Position numbers and translations under genes: made by a program | DNA from: Anaerolineaceae bacterium | GTDB lineage: Bacteria; Chloroflexota; Anaerolineae; Aggregatilineales; Phototrophicaceae | DNA: 64,000 bases | Direction of reading: 5' to 3' | Assembly: GCA_002699585.1 (NCBI GenBank) | Contig: PABP01000009.1 | Location: 545,750 to 609,749, forward strand | The notes under the pieces: generated by a model | Seen by the model: only the letters and a program-made list of their open reading frames with translations | Databases searched by the model: none | What the model was told of the DNA's origin: nothing | In this document: positions 26,412 to 36,472 of the stretch, piece after piece | How positions within the stretch are numbered: position 1 is the stretch's first letter | How the letters are laid out: each line of letters begins with the position of its first letter

Positions 26412-29081
26412 GTGTTTGTTGCCAAAAAGTTCGTCGTCATTACCAAACATAACCAATTTGCGCTAGAAGTCAGCCAGCTTAACGCGCGCGGGACATATCA
26501 GGTCGAGACATTTTCCTCGGCGAATAACGCCCTACAATTTTTGCATCGCAACGCACAGGATGCGGTGATTATTGATTTTGATCGTCTGGATGTGGCTGGC
26601 GAACTGCTCATAGAGGCCATCCGTGCACGTCAGCCGGACATTGCCATTATCCTGGCCCCTGATGATGACGAGATGCAAGCGCTAGTCGATTTCTACAATA
26701 TTCAGGCGCTCATAAGAATTCCATTCCCCGTACGCCAACTGGTGAATGTGGTGCAATCTTCGATTCAGTCGATGTATGATGCCCAACCGGATACTGTAAC
26801 CATCCCGGCGACCGACGATCAGACCCCTGAGTCAACTGATGATGTCGTTGATACGATTGACGAAGACGAGGAATTTGACGAAAGCTACTCTGACGATTCG
26901 GTGGAAAAAGGCGACACGCCTGCCATTGAGGTGCGCGCTGTCGATACAGGCCCTTTGAGTGATACGCCGCCGCCGTTTGATCCCCTTGGTGACTTTACAC
27001 CCGTGCCACCTGTCATTCCCAAATACCGGGATGAAATCGATCCATCTGACGAAGTCGAGCAGCCCTCAGAAGAGGCCGAGCCGGACCCGCATGCGCGTTT
27101 TCGTCCGCCACCTTTGCATGAAGCAGCACAGCCCAACGCCCAACAAGATGCTCAGCATGAGATCCACGAGCAGGACGATGCAGAGCAGCAATACGCAGAA
27201 TGGGAATTTGAGGATTGGGAAGAAGACGAGCCAGACGGTCAGGAGCCGGAATCGTCTGATAACTCAGCCGTGTTTGAGCGGCTCCGCGCTGAGGAACCAC
27301 CACTGCCGTCATTTGAGCAAAGTGGCACAGTAAGGGATATTTTCGACACGGGTGCCCATGAATGGGAAGCGCCGCCCACAGATCCGCCGCAAGACACCAC
27401 CGAACGCTCGACAGCGGCAGCCATGCCCTTTGAGCCATCCGGCAAATCACAGAGCATTCCGGCGGCTATCATCCTGGACCGCGCGACGGATGATTCGACC
27501 CCGCTCGAGGGTTTTTCCATTACGCAGTTTATGCAGCGTATCAAAGAGGAATTCCCGCAAGGCGAGGCCCATATTTTGCCGCTGCCATCCTGGGTAGAAG
27601 AAGCCGAACGCTACATCAGTGAGCCGGACTTCCTCGATGAAGATATGCCGGAGCGTTCCGTCGATTACACATCGGCCACGACCGCGCCCAACGTCCCCGC
27701 CGATACAGCCAACATCGGCGAATGGGGCACGGAGCGCATCGAACCGATGAAGCGGTCGCGTGCGACGGATGAACCCACCGAGTCGACGGATTCACGTCCG
27801 CCGACCATGCCGGAAATGCCGCCTGTGCCATCCGAGCGTCCATCGACCATGCCCGAGATGCCGACCGCCGCATCCGATGAAGAGATCAAGGCTGCCAGCG
27901 AAGAAGTGACGCAGCCAGCTATATTTGATGAATATACAGACGAGTTGACATCGTCTGGCCCAACAAGCGCTGACCCGTCTGCTGAACTTGAAGAAGCTGA
28001 AGCAGCTTACGAAGATGAATCACAACTTGAGGAAGAAGTCAGCTACGACGACTTTGAGTTTGTCGTTGCTGATGAAGATGCCGCAGATGAAGACCTCGCT
28101 GAAGATGTTTCCGATGAATGGGACGATGAGGCAGTTGCTGAACCTGCTGCCCAGGCCCAACCACAGCCTGTTCCAGAACCCGTCTATGAAGAACCGGAAA
28201 TTACTGAAGACGAAGAGACATACTTCGCTCGTATCGCCCTGACGTTAACCCAGGTTTCGCTCGAACTGGCCGGGGATGCTACGATTCTGGCGCAAGATGG
28301 GGAACTCGTCGCCCATGCTGGCCCCATGCCGATTGGCGACATCGAAGAGATGCTTCCCATCCTCCAGCAAGATTGGGAAACGAAGCCGGAGCGTGGTCGC
28401 ATCCGTTTTGTGCATCAAGCCAGTACGGGCCAGGATTACATGCTGTATTCGCGCATGGCTGAGGGCGGCTTCGTGCTGTCGATGTTGTTCGCGGGTGCGC
28501 AGTCCATCGGCATGATCCGTGAGCAAGCCCAACGTATGCTGGATTCCCTGGCAAGCGTGCCCGAACGTGAGGTTGATGAACCCTCAACAGCCATGGAAGC
28601 CATCCTTGATGAGCCTGTCGAAGAAGTAGCTACTGAGGACATCGCTGAAGTCAGCGAAGAACCAGAAGTTCACGACGAAGACATCGGGTATGACGAAGAT
28701 CTCGAACTGGATGCATCCCTCGCTCGTGAACCCATCGCTTTCGTCTGGATCGTGCGCGATACGCGCATGACCTTGCCGCAAGAAGCGACCGATTTGCTAG
28801 CGAATACGCTTGGCGAATACCTGTTGCGTGCCCAGTGGGATGTCAAAGAACTACTGGTTGAAAGCGATTATGTCTACTTGTTCGCGGATGTTCCTGGCGA
28901 GAATCTGCTCGGTAATGCCGAGTTGGCTGATCTCATGCAGGCCAGCGCCCAGATTCTCGCAGAAAGTTACCCGGCTATGGAGCCAGACACGCTCTGGGCC
29001 GATAGCTACATGGTGCTAACGCCCGGTCGGGCGCTTAATACGGAAGATATTCAGCGCTTCATCAACTTCGCCCGCCGCTAA
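26412..29081 (+). CDS. Mosaic protein: pseudo-receiver, acidic linker, roadblock-like and dead Y1-transposase-like domains
   Basis: 889 residues. Residues 1-115 look like a degenerate receiver: the fold pattern and an Asp in VIIDFD remain, but the acidic pocket is lost (VITKHN), the Thr/Ser is Ala and the Lys is Arg. Residues 120-600 form a very acidic, Pro-rich disordered linker. Residues 600-715 resemble a roadblock/LC7 module (GDATILAQDGELVAHAG). After another acidic stretch, residues 773-889 match the IS200-type Y1 transposase pattern: WDVKELLVESDYVYLFADVP aligns with the strand that normally carries the HUH motif, but Tyr820 and Tyr822 replace both histidines and Phe883 sits where the catalytic Tyr should be. 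The start is a GTG with GAGGG six bases upstream. A regulatory or scaffold role is inferred. Confidence 0.72.
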   Translation: MFVAKKFVVITKHNQFALEVSQLNARGTYQVETFSSANNALQFLHRNAQDAVIIDFDRLDVAGELLIEAIRARQPDIAIILAPDDDEMQALVDFYNIQALIRIPFPVRQLVNVVQSSIQSMYDAQPDTVTIPATDDQTPESTDDVVDTIDEDEEFDESYSDDSVEKGDTPAIEVRAVDTGPLSDTPPPFDPLGDFTPVPPVIPKYRDEIDPSDEVEQPSEEAEPDPHARFRPPPLHEAAQPNAQQDAQHEIHEQDDAEQQYAEWEFEDWEEDEPDGQEPESSDNSAVFERLRAEEPPLPSFEQSGTVRDIFDTGAHEWEAPPTDPPQDTTERSTAAAMPFEPSGKSQSIPAAIILDRATDDSTPLEGFSITQFMQRIKEEFPQGEAHILPLPSWVEEAERYISEPDFLDEDMPERSVDYTSATTAPNVPADTANIGEWGTERIEPMKRSRATDEPTESTDSRPPTMPEMPPVPSERPSTMPEMPTAASDEEIKAASEEVTQPAIFDEYTDELTSSGPTSADPSAELEEAEAAYEDESQLEEEVSYDDFEFVVADEDAADEDLAEDVSDEWDDEAVAEPAAQAQPQPVPEPVYEEPEITEDEETYFARIALTLTQVSLELAGDATILAQDGELVAHAGPMPIGDIEEMLPILQQDWETKPERGRIRFVHQASTGQDYMLYSRMAEGGFVLSMLFAGAQSIGMIREQAQRMLDSLASVPEREVDEPSTAMEAILDEPVEEVATEDIAEVSEEPEVHDEDIGYDEDLELDASLAREPIAFVWIVRDTRMTLPQEATDLLANTLGEYLLRAQWDVKELLVESDYVYLFADVPGENLLGNAELADLMQASAQILAESYPAMEPDTLWADSYMVLTPGRALNTEDIQRFINFARR

Positions 29082-29116
29082 TTAACCGTTTTCTTCCTCA
29101 ATCGACAAACAGACTG

Positions 29117-29148
29117 GAATGACAGGTGCAGCGACCTGTCATTCTTGC
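29117..29148 (+). terminator. Terminator-like hairpin before polA
   Basis: Eleven-base-pair stem GAATGACAGGT/ACCTGTCATTC with a six-base loop, followed by a short T-rich stretch. It should end the mosaic-protein transcript. Confidence 0.65.
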
Positions 29149-29154
29149 TATAAT
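29146..29154 (+). promoter_or_regulatory. Extended -10 promoter element of polA
   Basis: TGCTATAAT is a perfect extended -10 (TGn plus TATAAT), about 38 bases upstream of the polA ATG. The -35 region lies inside the preceding hairpin and is not recognisable. Confidence 0.5.
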
Positions 29155-29192
29155 CGCCCATATGTTCGCATATTGAATCAGAAAGTAGCCCT

Positions 29193-31934
29193 ATGTCAGA
29201 GCGCCCGATTCTGTACCTCATTGATGGCCATGCCGTCGCCTATCGCCAGTTTTTCGCGCTCCAGCGCGTGCCGATGAGCACCCAAACTGGCGAACCCACG
29301 GCAGCAGTATTTGGATTCACACGTATTCTGCTGGATATCCTGTCCAATGTGAAACCTAAGTACCTGGCTGTCAGCTTTGACATGGGCCTCAGCGCGCGTG
29401 ATGAGTGGTTCCCGGAGTACAAGGGGACACGCGAAAAAATGCCGGACGATTTGGCGACGCAGTTGCCGCGTATCCAGCAGGTAGTGGAAACGCTCAACAT
29501 CCCCGTGCTGACGATGGAAAACACGGAAGCTGACGATGTCATCGGGACCATCGCCAAGCAGGCCCAGGAACAGGGTGTCGATATCCATATCGTCACGGGC
29601 GACCGGGACATTCTGCAACTGCTGACGCCGCATGTGCGTGTGCAGTTGCCCTCACGCAAGGGGCCGGATAAAGTTTACGATGTAGATGCTTTTGTCGAGC
29701 GCTATGCCTTGCAACCCGACCAGCTCATCGACCTCAAAGCACTGATGGGCGATAGCAGCGATAATATCCCCGGCGTCAAAGGCGTTGGCGAAAAGACCGC
29801 TACCAAATTGTTGACCGAATACGGCACACTTGATGGCATTTACGAGCATATCGACGACATTAAAGGCAGCACGCAGACCAAGCTGATCGACGGCAAAGAG
29901 ATGGCTTACCTCAGCCAGAAGTTAGCCACGATCATTCAGGATCTGGACATCGCCCTCGATCTGGATGCCTGTGTCGCCCAGGACTACGACCCGCTGGCGG
30001 TTGATGCGCTCTTTGGCGAACTGGAATTCAACTCGGTCCGTCAGGATTTCCGCGAGATGCACGAAAAGGTCGAATTCGACCCCTCGCCGGACATTACGAC
30101 GGTCATCGTCGATACCGAAGATAAACTGGCTGACATGGTCAAGGTGCTGGCATCTGCTGAAACAATTGTCTGGGATGTGGAAACCACCAGTATTGACCAG
30201 ATGTCGGCTGATCTGGTGGGCATCGCGTTAGCGGTCGATAGTGTCACCGGATATTATGTGCCGGTTGGCCACAAAAATTCCAACGCGGGCACACTTTTTG
30301 AAGAAGAAGTTCAGCAGCAGTTGCCCATGCAGACCGTTATCGATGCCCTGCGTGGCCCCCTTACGGATCCGAATATTGGTAAAGTGGCCCACAACGCAGC
30401 TTATGACATCATCGTCATGCGCCGCTACGGTATCGATGTCACGCCTGTCACCTTCGATACCATGATCGCTGAGTGGATGCGCGACCCGATCAGCAACAAC
30501 CTGAGCCTTAAGCGTTTCGCCCTCAGTGAGCTGGGCGTCACCATGACCGAGATCAAAGAGCTAATTGGCACAGGCAAGAAGCAAATTCCCATGTCGCAAG
30601 TGGCCATTGAAGACGCCGCCCCCTATGCTGCCGCTGATGCCACCGTTACCTTCCGCGCAGCCGAGTTCCTTCAACCCAAGCTGGCCGAACTCAGTGTAGA
30701 GCAGCTTTATCACGATATGGAGATGCCGCTGGTCCCGGTGATTTGTGATATGCAGCAGGCCGGTGCACTGCTTGATGTGGCGTTCCTGGGAGAAATGAGC
30801 GCCCATCTGGCTGAAAATATCACCAGCCTGGAAGAGCAAATCAGGGGCTATGCCGAAGATGAAACCTTCAATCCGAGCAGTCCCAAGCAGCTCAACGAAG
30901 TGCTCTTTGATAAACTCAAGCTGCCGACCGAGGGACTCAAAAAGACCAAACAGGGCTTCTCGACTGACATTAACACGCTGGAAGCCTTGAAAGATGCCCA
31001 TCCCATCGTCCCCTGCATTGTCGAATACCGTGAATTGACCAAGCTCAAGGGGACTTATGTCGATGCCTTGCCGCAATTGGTCAACGCAGAAACAGGTCGC
31101 CTCCATACCAGCTATAACCAGACGGGGACATCGACTGGCCGCTTCAGCAGCAGCAATCCTAACTTGCAGAATATCCCCATTCGCACTGAATTGGGTCGCG
31201 AAGTCCGTAAGGCGTTCATCGCGCCGGAGGGCATGCACCTGCTGGCCGTTGACTACAGTCAGATTGAGTTGCGCGTCATGGCCCATATGAGTGGTGACGA
31301 AGGCTTAAAAGAGGCCTTCCAGCAAGGGCAGGACATTCACCGGGCGACAGCCGCCGCCGTCAATGGCATTGATCCTGATGATGTCACTTACGAACAGCGC
31401 AGCTTTGCCAAGCGCGTCAACTTCGGCTTGATGTACGGTATGGGCGCGTTCCGCTTGGCCCGCGATAGCAACCTGACCCTGGCCGAGGCCGAAGGCTTCA
31501 TCAAAACCTATTTCGAGCGGTTCCCTGGCGTCCAGAAGTACATGGATAGTGTCGAACGTTCCGCCCGTGATGAGGGCTATGTCCAGACGTTGTTGGGTCG
31601 CAAACGCTTCTTCCCGAACCTGGCAGCAGGCAATCGTGGTCAGCGTGCCCAAGGTGAACTCCGTGCAGCCATCAATATGCCCATCCAGGGCACAGCCGCC
31701 GACATTCTCAAGATTGCCATGCTCAAATTACACGATGCACTAAATCAGCGCACAGATAGCGCCCGCATGATTCTACAGGTGCATGATGAACTGGTGCTGG
31801 AAGTCGAGGATGAGCAGCTCGACGACGTGACGCGTCTGGTCGTCGATACAATGGAAGCCGCCTATCCGCTGGATGTGCCGCTGGTGGCTAATGCCAGTAT
31901 TGGCCGCAACTGGCTGGACATGACCGATCTTTAG
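29193..31934 (+). CDS. polA: DNA polymerase I
   Basis: A 913-residue family A polymerase for Okazaki fragment processing and repair. The N-terminal 5' nuclease has LIDGHAVAYRQFF, TMENTEADDVIG, VTGDRDILQLL and GDSSDNIPGVKGVGEKTA. The 3'-5' proofreading domain keeps its acidic residues (WDVETTS, AHNAAYDI, YAAADAT), so it is probably active. The polymerase domain has the motif A sequence DYSQIELRVMAH, the O-helix RSFAKRVNFGLMYGMG and motif C HDELVLEV. The ATG at 29193 follows an extended -10 promoter. All catalytic positions I can check are intact. Confidence 0.97.
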   Translation: MSERPILYLIDGHAVAYRQFFALQRVPMSTQTGEPTAAVFGFTRILLDILSNVKPKYLAVSFDMGLSARDEWFPEYKGTREKMPDDLATQLPRIQQVVETLNIPVLTMENTEADDVIGTIAKQAQEQGVDIHIVTGDRDILQLLTPHVRVQLPSRKGPDKVYDVDAFVERYALQPDQLIDLKALMGDSSDNIPGVKGVGEKTATKLLTEYGTLDGIYEHIDDIKGSTQTKLIDGKEMAYLSQKLATIIQDLDIALDLDACVAQDYDPLAVDALFGELEFNSVRQDFREMHEKVEFDPSPDITTVIVDTEDKLADMVKVLASAETIVWDVETTSIDQMSADLVGIALAVDSVTGYYVPVGHKNSNAGTLFEEEVQQQLPMQTVIDALRGPLTDPNIGKVAHNAAYDIIVMRRYGIDVTPVTFDTMIAEWMRDPISNNLSLKRFALSELGVTMTEIKELIGTGKKQIPMSQVAIEDAAPYAAADATVTFRAAEFLQPKLAELSVEQLYHDMEMPLVPVICDMQQAGALLDVAFLGEMSAHLAENITSLEEQIRGYAEDETFNPSSPKQLNEVLFDKLKLPTEGLKKTKQGFSTDINTLEALKDAHPIVPCIVEYRELTKLKGTYVDALPQLVNAETGRLHTSYNQTGTSTGRFSSSNPNLQNIPIRTELGREVRKAFIAPEGMHLLAVDYSQIELRVMAHMSGDEGLKEAFQQGQDIHRATAAAVNGIDPDDVTYEQRSFAKRVNFGLMYGMGAFRLARDSNLTLAEAEGFIKTYFERFPGVQKYMDSVERSARDEGYVQTLLGRKRFFPNLAAGNRGQRAQGELRAAINMPIQGTAADILKIAMLKLHDALNQRTDSARMILQVHDELVLEVEDEQLDDVTRLVVDTMEAAYPLDVPLVANASIGRNWLDMTDL

Positions 31935-31995
31935 GTCGTTCCATTGCAATAAGCACACTTTCTCGGAAAGATAGTGTTATATCCAATTGAAAAAG

Positions 31996-32029
31996 TAGGG
32001 CTTCCTGATTTCTAAATCACAAAGCCCTA
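31996..32029. terminator. Stem-loop between polA and argF
   Basis: Eight-base-pair stem TAGGGCTT/AAGCCCTA with an 18-base loop that itself can pair (GATTT/AAATC). There is no T run, so it could be a weak terminator or a leader structure. A TATACT at 32033-32038 directly after it may be the argF -10. Confidence 0.45.
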
Positions 32030-32095
32030 TGCTATACTTTGCGTATTAGCACCCATTTGATTCGCCTTTGCCCTCAAAAAGGTTAACTAACAATC

Positions 32096-33016
32096 GTGAA
32101 GCACTTTCTGGACCTTGCAAGCTTATCCACAAGCGAAATTGAGCACCTCCTGCAACTGGCTGTCCACCTCAAACTAGAGTGGGAATCCGGCGGCAACCGA
32201 CCCGTGCTGAAGAATCAGATTCTGGGCATGGTGTTCCAGAAGCCATCCTTGCGCACCCGCGTCTCGTTTGAAGTCGGCATGAAGCACCTCGGTGGCGATG
32301 CTATCATGCTTGGCCCGCAAGAAATTGGCCTGGGTAAGCGCGAGAGCATCGGCGATGTGGCCCGGGTATTGTCGGGGTACGTTAATGGCATCATGGCCCG
32401 TGTCTTTGCCCATCAGCATGTGACCGAATTGGCCAAGTATGCCAGTGTGCCAGTGATTAACGGCCTCAGTGATGACAGCCACCCCTGTCAGGCAATGGCC
32501 GATGTGCTGACGATCAAAGAGCGTTTTGGCAGTCTGCGCGGCCTCAAAGTGGCTTATATTGGCGATGGGAACAACGTGGCGACCTCGCTGCTGTATGCGG
32601 CGGCCCACCTGGGTATGGATTTTTCAATTGCCACGCCGGAAGGCTACGAAATGCCATCCCGTGTGCGTGAACGTGGCGCAGGGATAGCGGCTCATTCCGG
32701 TACAGACGTCATCTGGACCACGCATCCCGAACAGGCAGTTGAAGGCGCGCATGTCATCTATACGGATACCTGGGTGAGCATGGGCCAGGAAGAAGAAACT
32801 GCTGCCCGTCGCGCGACTTTCGCGCCGTATCAGGTCAACAGTGATCTGATCAGTCAGGCGCATGCCGACGCCATCGTGCTGCATTGTTTGCCAGCCCATC
32901 GCGGTGATGAAATCACGGACGATGTGGCTGATGGCCCGCATTCGATGATCTTTGATCAAGCAGAAAATCGCCTGCACGCGCAAAAGGCGATTCTGGTGAA
33001 GTTGATGGCCCCTTAG
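32096..33016 (+). CDS. argF: Ornithine carbamoyltransferase
   Basis: Forms citrulline from carbamoyl phosphate and ornithine in arginine synthesis. 306 residues. The carbamoyl-phosphate loop is [11 protein letters not shown] (Leu in place of the usual Thr of STRTR, as in many OTCases). It also has [13 protein letters not shown], the ornithine-binding DTWVSMGQE, and the catalytic [15 protein letters not shown]. The start is GTG at 32096; an AAAAAGG lies about 13 bases upstream, a little far. No other arginine gene is adjacent. Confidence 0.95.
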   Translation: MKHFLDLASLSTSEIEHLLQLAVHLKLEWESGGNRPVLKNQILGMVFQKPSLRTRVSFEVGMKHLGGDAIMLGPQEIGLGKRESIGDVARVLSGYVNGIMARVFAHQHVTELAKYASVPVINGLSDDSHPCQAMADVLTIKERFGSLRGLKVAYIGDGNNVATSLLYAAAHLGMDFSIATPEGYEMPSRVRERGAGIAAHSGTDVIWTTHPEQAVEGAHVIYTDTWVSMGQEEETAARRATFAPYQVNSDLISQAHADAIVLHCLPAHRGDEITDDVADGPHSMIFDQAENRLHAQKAILVKLMAP

Positions 33017-33032
33017 TCAGTGAGTCTATTTG

Positions 33033-33068
33033 ATGCCCCGGCATCCGCGATTGTCATTGCGGGGGCAT
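33033..33068. terminator. GC-rich hairpin after argF
   Basis: ATGCCCC pairs with GGGGCAT, and inside it CCGC pairs with GCGG, forming an interrupted stem. It has no T run. It is a possible terminator or mRNA 3'-end stabiliser between argF and the TPR gene. Confidence 0.45.
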
Positions 33069-33103
33069 AATAAGAGACGATTAGTATTGAGTTGGTTGAG
33101 CCT

Positions 33104-35452
33104 ATGGCAAATAATCCGAACGATCCCAGGACCAACGATCCCATGATGGATGATGACGCTTTTGCGAATGCAATGGCCGATGACCTCTTTGGCGATATGG
33201 ATATGAACGCTGACGTTGACCAGTTCACCCATTATCTTGAAGATGGCAATATCGCGGCCTGGGATTTGAATTGGCCAGCGGCGATTGAAGCGTTTACGCG
33301 CGCTGTGCAGTTGCGTCCCGATGACGCGGAAGGGCACATCAACCTCGGTTTGGCGCTCTTGCAGAACGGCCAACTGCCCCAAGCCCTTAAGGTCTACAAA
33401 CGTGCCCATCAACTCAGCTCGGATGATCCACTGCCACTGGAACGCAGCGCGGATGTGCTGGAACGCATGGGCCAACTCAGGGAAGCCGCTCAACAATATG
33501 TCAAAGTGTCCGAGCTTTACATCGCTCAGCGTGACCTCGACAAAGCGATTGCCAACTGGGAACGTGCCACGCAATTGACGCCCGGTTTGGTGAGTGTGCA
33601 TGCGCGGCTGGCACAGGCTTATGAACGCATCGGCGATAAGGAACGCGCCATCCGTGAATATTTGACGCTGGCCTTTAACTTCCAGCGTTTGAATGATGTC
33701 GATAAGGCCATCCGTGCCGTCGAACGTGCCCTGCGCCTGAATCGCAATAATCCCCAGGCGCTGAACACCTTGCGTGCGTTACGCTCTGGTGGGGAAGTCA
33801 TCCTGCCGGAAGAATACGTTCAACGAGAAGCGCCGCAGATCATTCACGATACCGGCACATTGTCGCCCTTGTCGTTGGATTTTGAGGAAGACGAGGAAGA
33901 AGAAGCCAACCCGCTTGGTCCTATGGGCGAAGCGCTCGACGACGCAATGGAACTCTTGGCGGAGCATGTCGTGGAGAGTGGCCTCTCACCTTATGTCGCC
34001 CCAGCACTGCAGGCGATGGAATTACAGCGCCAGGGCGAAAGTCAGGCTGCAATTGCTGCCTACGAAGAAGCCCTCAGTCATGGCCTTCGCAATCCTGCCC
34101 TCAAGATGAACCTGGGCGGCCTCTATGTCCTTATGGACGAACCGAAAGAAGCACTTAAGCACCTGGGCGATGCCATAGAAGTGGAACGCTTGAAGCCCGG
34201 GGCACTACATGCGGTTGGTCGTGCTTATTATTCCCTGGGTGACCAGACCCAGGCAGCGACCTATCTCATTGATGGCCTGCGCACCGTCGATGTTAACTTG
34301 GCCTATAGTACCGATGAAATCGAAGCCCTCGACAAGGTCTATGATGGCTTACGAGTAGCGCTTGATGGTCGCTCACGCGAGGTACTTTCAAATGTCAACG
34401 AGCGCTTCCTGAACCTGTTAACGGGCACCGATTGGAAGCGGCGCATCAGCGATACCCGCCGCCACCTGGAAGAAACGCTGCGTGATGAAGGCGGCGAGGG
34501 CATGGTTGACTTGCTTGTCGCTAAAGGTGGCCATCAACTGGCAGAAGCTGTGGCGTCGATTGATCGCTACATTCGCCAGGGATTATATACGCTGGCCATT
34601 GATGAAGCGCATTACACCATCGAAAAATCCCCTCTTTATCTGCCTGTTCACGTCCGCATGGCAGAGGTGATGATGAAAGAAGGCCGTATCCGTCAGGCCA
34701 TCAATAAGTACAACACGGTCGCCCGCGCCTATCTTGTACGCGAGGAACACGACCGCGCTGCCGCGATCCTCGGCATGGTCCTGGAAATGGCGCCGTTGGA
34801 TGTCGATGTGCGTATGAATCTGATTGAACTACTTGAAAGCCAGAATCGGATGAACGAAGCGCTCGATCAATACATTGCGCTGGCAGAAACCTATCAGCAG
34901 TTAGGTGACTTCGACCGGGCCAACCAGACCTATGTTGCCAGTGAACGTTTGGCGCGCCGTGTGGATGCCCCTGTCGAGCGTCTTGTCCAGATCAAGCAGT
35001 ATATTGCTGATATCAGCCAGATGCGCCTGAATACCCGTCAGGCACAGCGCGTATTCGAAGAAATTCTGGAAATCCAACCCCAGAACGAACGCGCACTCCG
35101 GTCAATTATCGACATTTACTATGCCCAGGGCAACAATGTGGAAGCCATCAAACGCCTGGATATGCTCCTGAGCGTCTACGCGCGCCAACGCAAGATCAGA
35201 GAGATTGCCACCTTGTTAGAAGGGCTGGTGCGCAGCAATCCCCAGGATACCGCTTTGCGCGCCCGTATGGCCTCGATTTACCGCAAAATGGGCCAGAAAG
35301 ACCGCGCTATTGAACAACTGGATGCCCTCGGTGAACTGCAACTGGATGCTGGCCTGACGCGTGATGCAGCCAATACCATTCGCCAGATTATTGGCATGAA
35401 CCCCGACCGGGTTGAAGATTACAAACGGCTGTTGTCGCAACTCAACGGCTAA
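33104..35452 (+). CDS. Large tetratricopeptide-repeat protein
   Basis: 782 residues, soluble, with an acidic N-terminal tail (about 45 residues) and then many TPR units across the length. Clear examples are the unit with GHINLGLALLQNGQLPQALK near residue 85, the one with AHARLAQAYERIGDKERAI-like spacing near 170, and several in the C-terminal third (DNA 34600-35400). An acidic spacer with EEDEEEEANPLGPMGE sits near residue 265. It is probably a scaffold for protein assembly; partners are unknown. The ATG at 33104 is chosen over an in-frame TTG at 33092 because it is the stronger codon, though neither has a strong ribosome site. Confidence 0.85.
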   Translation: MANNPNDPRTNDPMMDDDAFANAMADDLFGDMDMNADVDQFTHYLEDGNIAAWDLNWPAAIEAFTRAVQLRPDDAEGHINLGLALLQNGQLPQALKVYKRAHQLSSDDPLPLERSADVLERMGQLREAAQQYVKVSELYIAQRDLDKAIANWERATQLTPGLVSVHARLAQAYERIGDKERAIREYLTLAFNFQRLNDVDKAIRAVERALRLNRNNPQALNTLRALRSGGEVILPEEYVQREAPQIIHDTGTLSPLSLDFEEDEEEEANPLGPMGEALDDAMELLAEHVVESGLSPYVAPALQAMELQRQGESQAAIAAYEEALSHGLRNPALKMNLGGLYVLMDEPKEALKHLGDAIEVERLKPGALHAVGRAYYSLGDQTQAATYLIDGLRTVDVNLAYSTDEIEALDKVYDGLRVALDGRSREVLSNVNERFLNLLTGTDWKRRISDTRRHLEETLRDEGGEGMVDLLVAKGGHQLAEAVASIDRYIRQGLYTLAIDEAHYTIEKSPLYLPVHVRMAEVMMKEGRIRQAINKYNTVARAYLVREEHDRAAAILGMVLEMAPLDVDVRMNLIELLESQNRMNEALDQYIALAETYQQLGDFDRANQTYVASERLARRVDAPVERLVQIKQYIADISQMRLNTRQAQRVFEEILEIQPQNERALRSIIDIYYAQGNNVEAIKRLDMLLSVYARQRKIREIATLLEGLVRSNPQDTALRARMASIYRKMGQKDRAIEQLDALGELQLDAGLTRDAANTIRQIIGMNPDRVEDYKRLLSQLNG

Positions 35453-35498
35453 GCTCAGCGATTGACCACCGTCACGCCCGCGCTGTACCAATTTCTGA

Positions 35499-35528
35499 CC
35501 AAATCAGCCTCCTCAAGGGCCGATTTGG
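35499..35528 (+). terminator. Hairpin downstream of the TPR gene
   Basis: CCAAATC-A-GCC pairs with GGC-C-GATTTGG around an eight-base loop. There is no T run. TATACT at 35531-35536 immediately after it may be the -10 for cdaA. Confidence 0.45.
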
Positions 35529-35610
35529 GTTATACTTGATATATGAAATGTTTCTGAAACAGTTTCCCGCTGTTTGCACATTCAGTACACAACTTTATGA
35601 GTAAATCGCC

Positions 35611-36471
35611 TTGGACCAACTAGTTGCCATTGTCAATACCCTGACCGCCACAGATTTGCTGGATATCCTCTTCGTTGCGCTTCTCTTCTATGGCGCAAGT
35701 TTTTTATTCAGGGGGACCCAGGCCGTCGTCTTGCTGCGCGGTATTGTGATTGTTGTGCTCGTCTTGATTGTTGTGGCTGGTATTTTCCAGCTTCGGGCAC
35801 TCTCATGGATGTTGACCAATGGCCTGGCCGTTTTTGCTGTGGCGATCCCCGTTATTTTCCAACCGGAGCTGCGGCGTGGCTTAGAGCAAATTGGCCGGGG
35901 TAGTACGCTTTTCAGGCGGACATCGCCCCTGGGCGTCCGTGATGAGATCATTCATCAGATCGTCCGCGCCTGCGAAAAGCTCTCAGATCGGCGGCATGGC
36001 GCGCTGATCGTTTTGCAAAAAAATGGCCAGCTTGATGATTACATCCGCACCGGTACCGAGATTGATAGCAGTGTCAAAGCCGACCTGTTGTTGACGATCT
36101 TCTGGCCCAAGACTGAATTGCACGATGGGGCGGTCATCGTGGATTATCGCGGCCGCATTGCTTCCGCTGCGGCGGTATTGCCATTGACCGCCAGCCGTAA
36201 CTTGCCCAATCCCAAAATGGGTATGCGTCACCGCGCCGCGCTGGGCATTTCCGAAGTCAGCGATGCCATCTGCATCGTCGTTTCTGAAGAAACAGGCCGC
36301 GTTGCTATTATGCATAACGGTCGTATGATCCCGCGCCTGGACCCGGAACGCTTGCGCACCGTCCTGAGCGCGCTTTACGGAGATAGTGATTCGCCACGTA
36401 CGACCCTACGCAGTTGGCTGCGTGACCGCATTGACAATTTGACCCAACAGCTACAAGAGAGCCGGACCTGA
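35611..36471 (+). CDS. cdaA: Membrane diadenylate cyclase
   Basis: Synthesises cyclic di-AMP from two ATP. The 286-residue product has three N-terminal membrane segments (about residues 15-33, 38-60 and 65-85) followed by the DAC domain. The two hallmark motifs are intact: DGA in LHDGAVIV and RHR in GMRHRAALG. It is followed one base later by the YbbR-domain regulator, the classic cdaA-cdaR pair; the usual third partner glmM is not next to it. The start is a TTG at 35611, the only codon that gives the normal N-terminus. Confidence 0.94.
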   Translation: MDQLVAIVNTLTATDLLDILFVALLFYGASFLFRGTQAVVLLRGIVIVVLVLIVVAGIFQLRALSWMLTNGLAVFAVAIPVIFQPELRRGLEQIGRGSTLFRRTSPLGVRDEIIHQIVRACEKLSDRRHGALIVLQKNGQLDDYIRTGTEIDSSVKADLLLTIFWPKTELHDGAVIVDYRGRIASAAAVLPLTASRNLPNPKMGMRHRAALGISEVSDAICIVVSEETGRVAIMHNGRMIPRLDPERLRTVLSALYGDSDSPRTTLRSWLRDRIDNLTQQLQESRT

Positions 36472-36472
36472 C

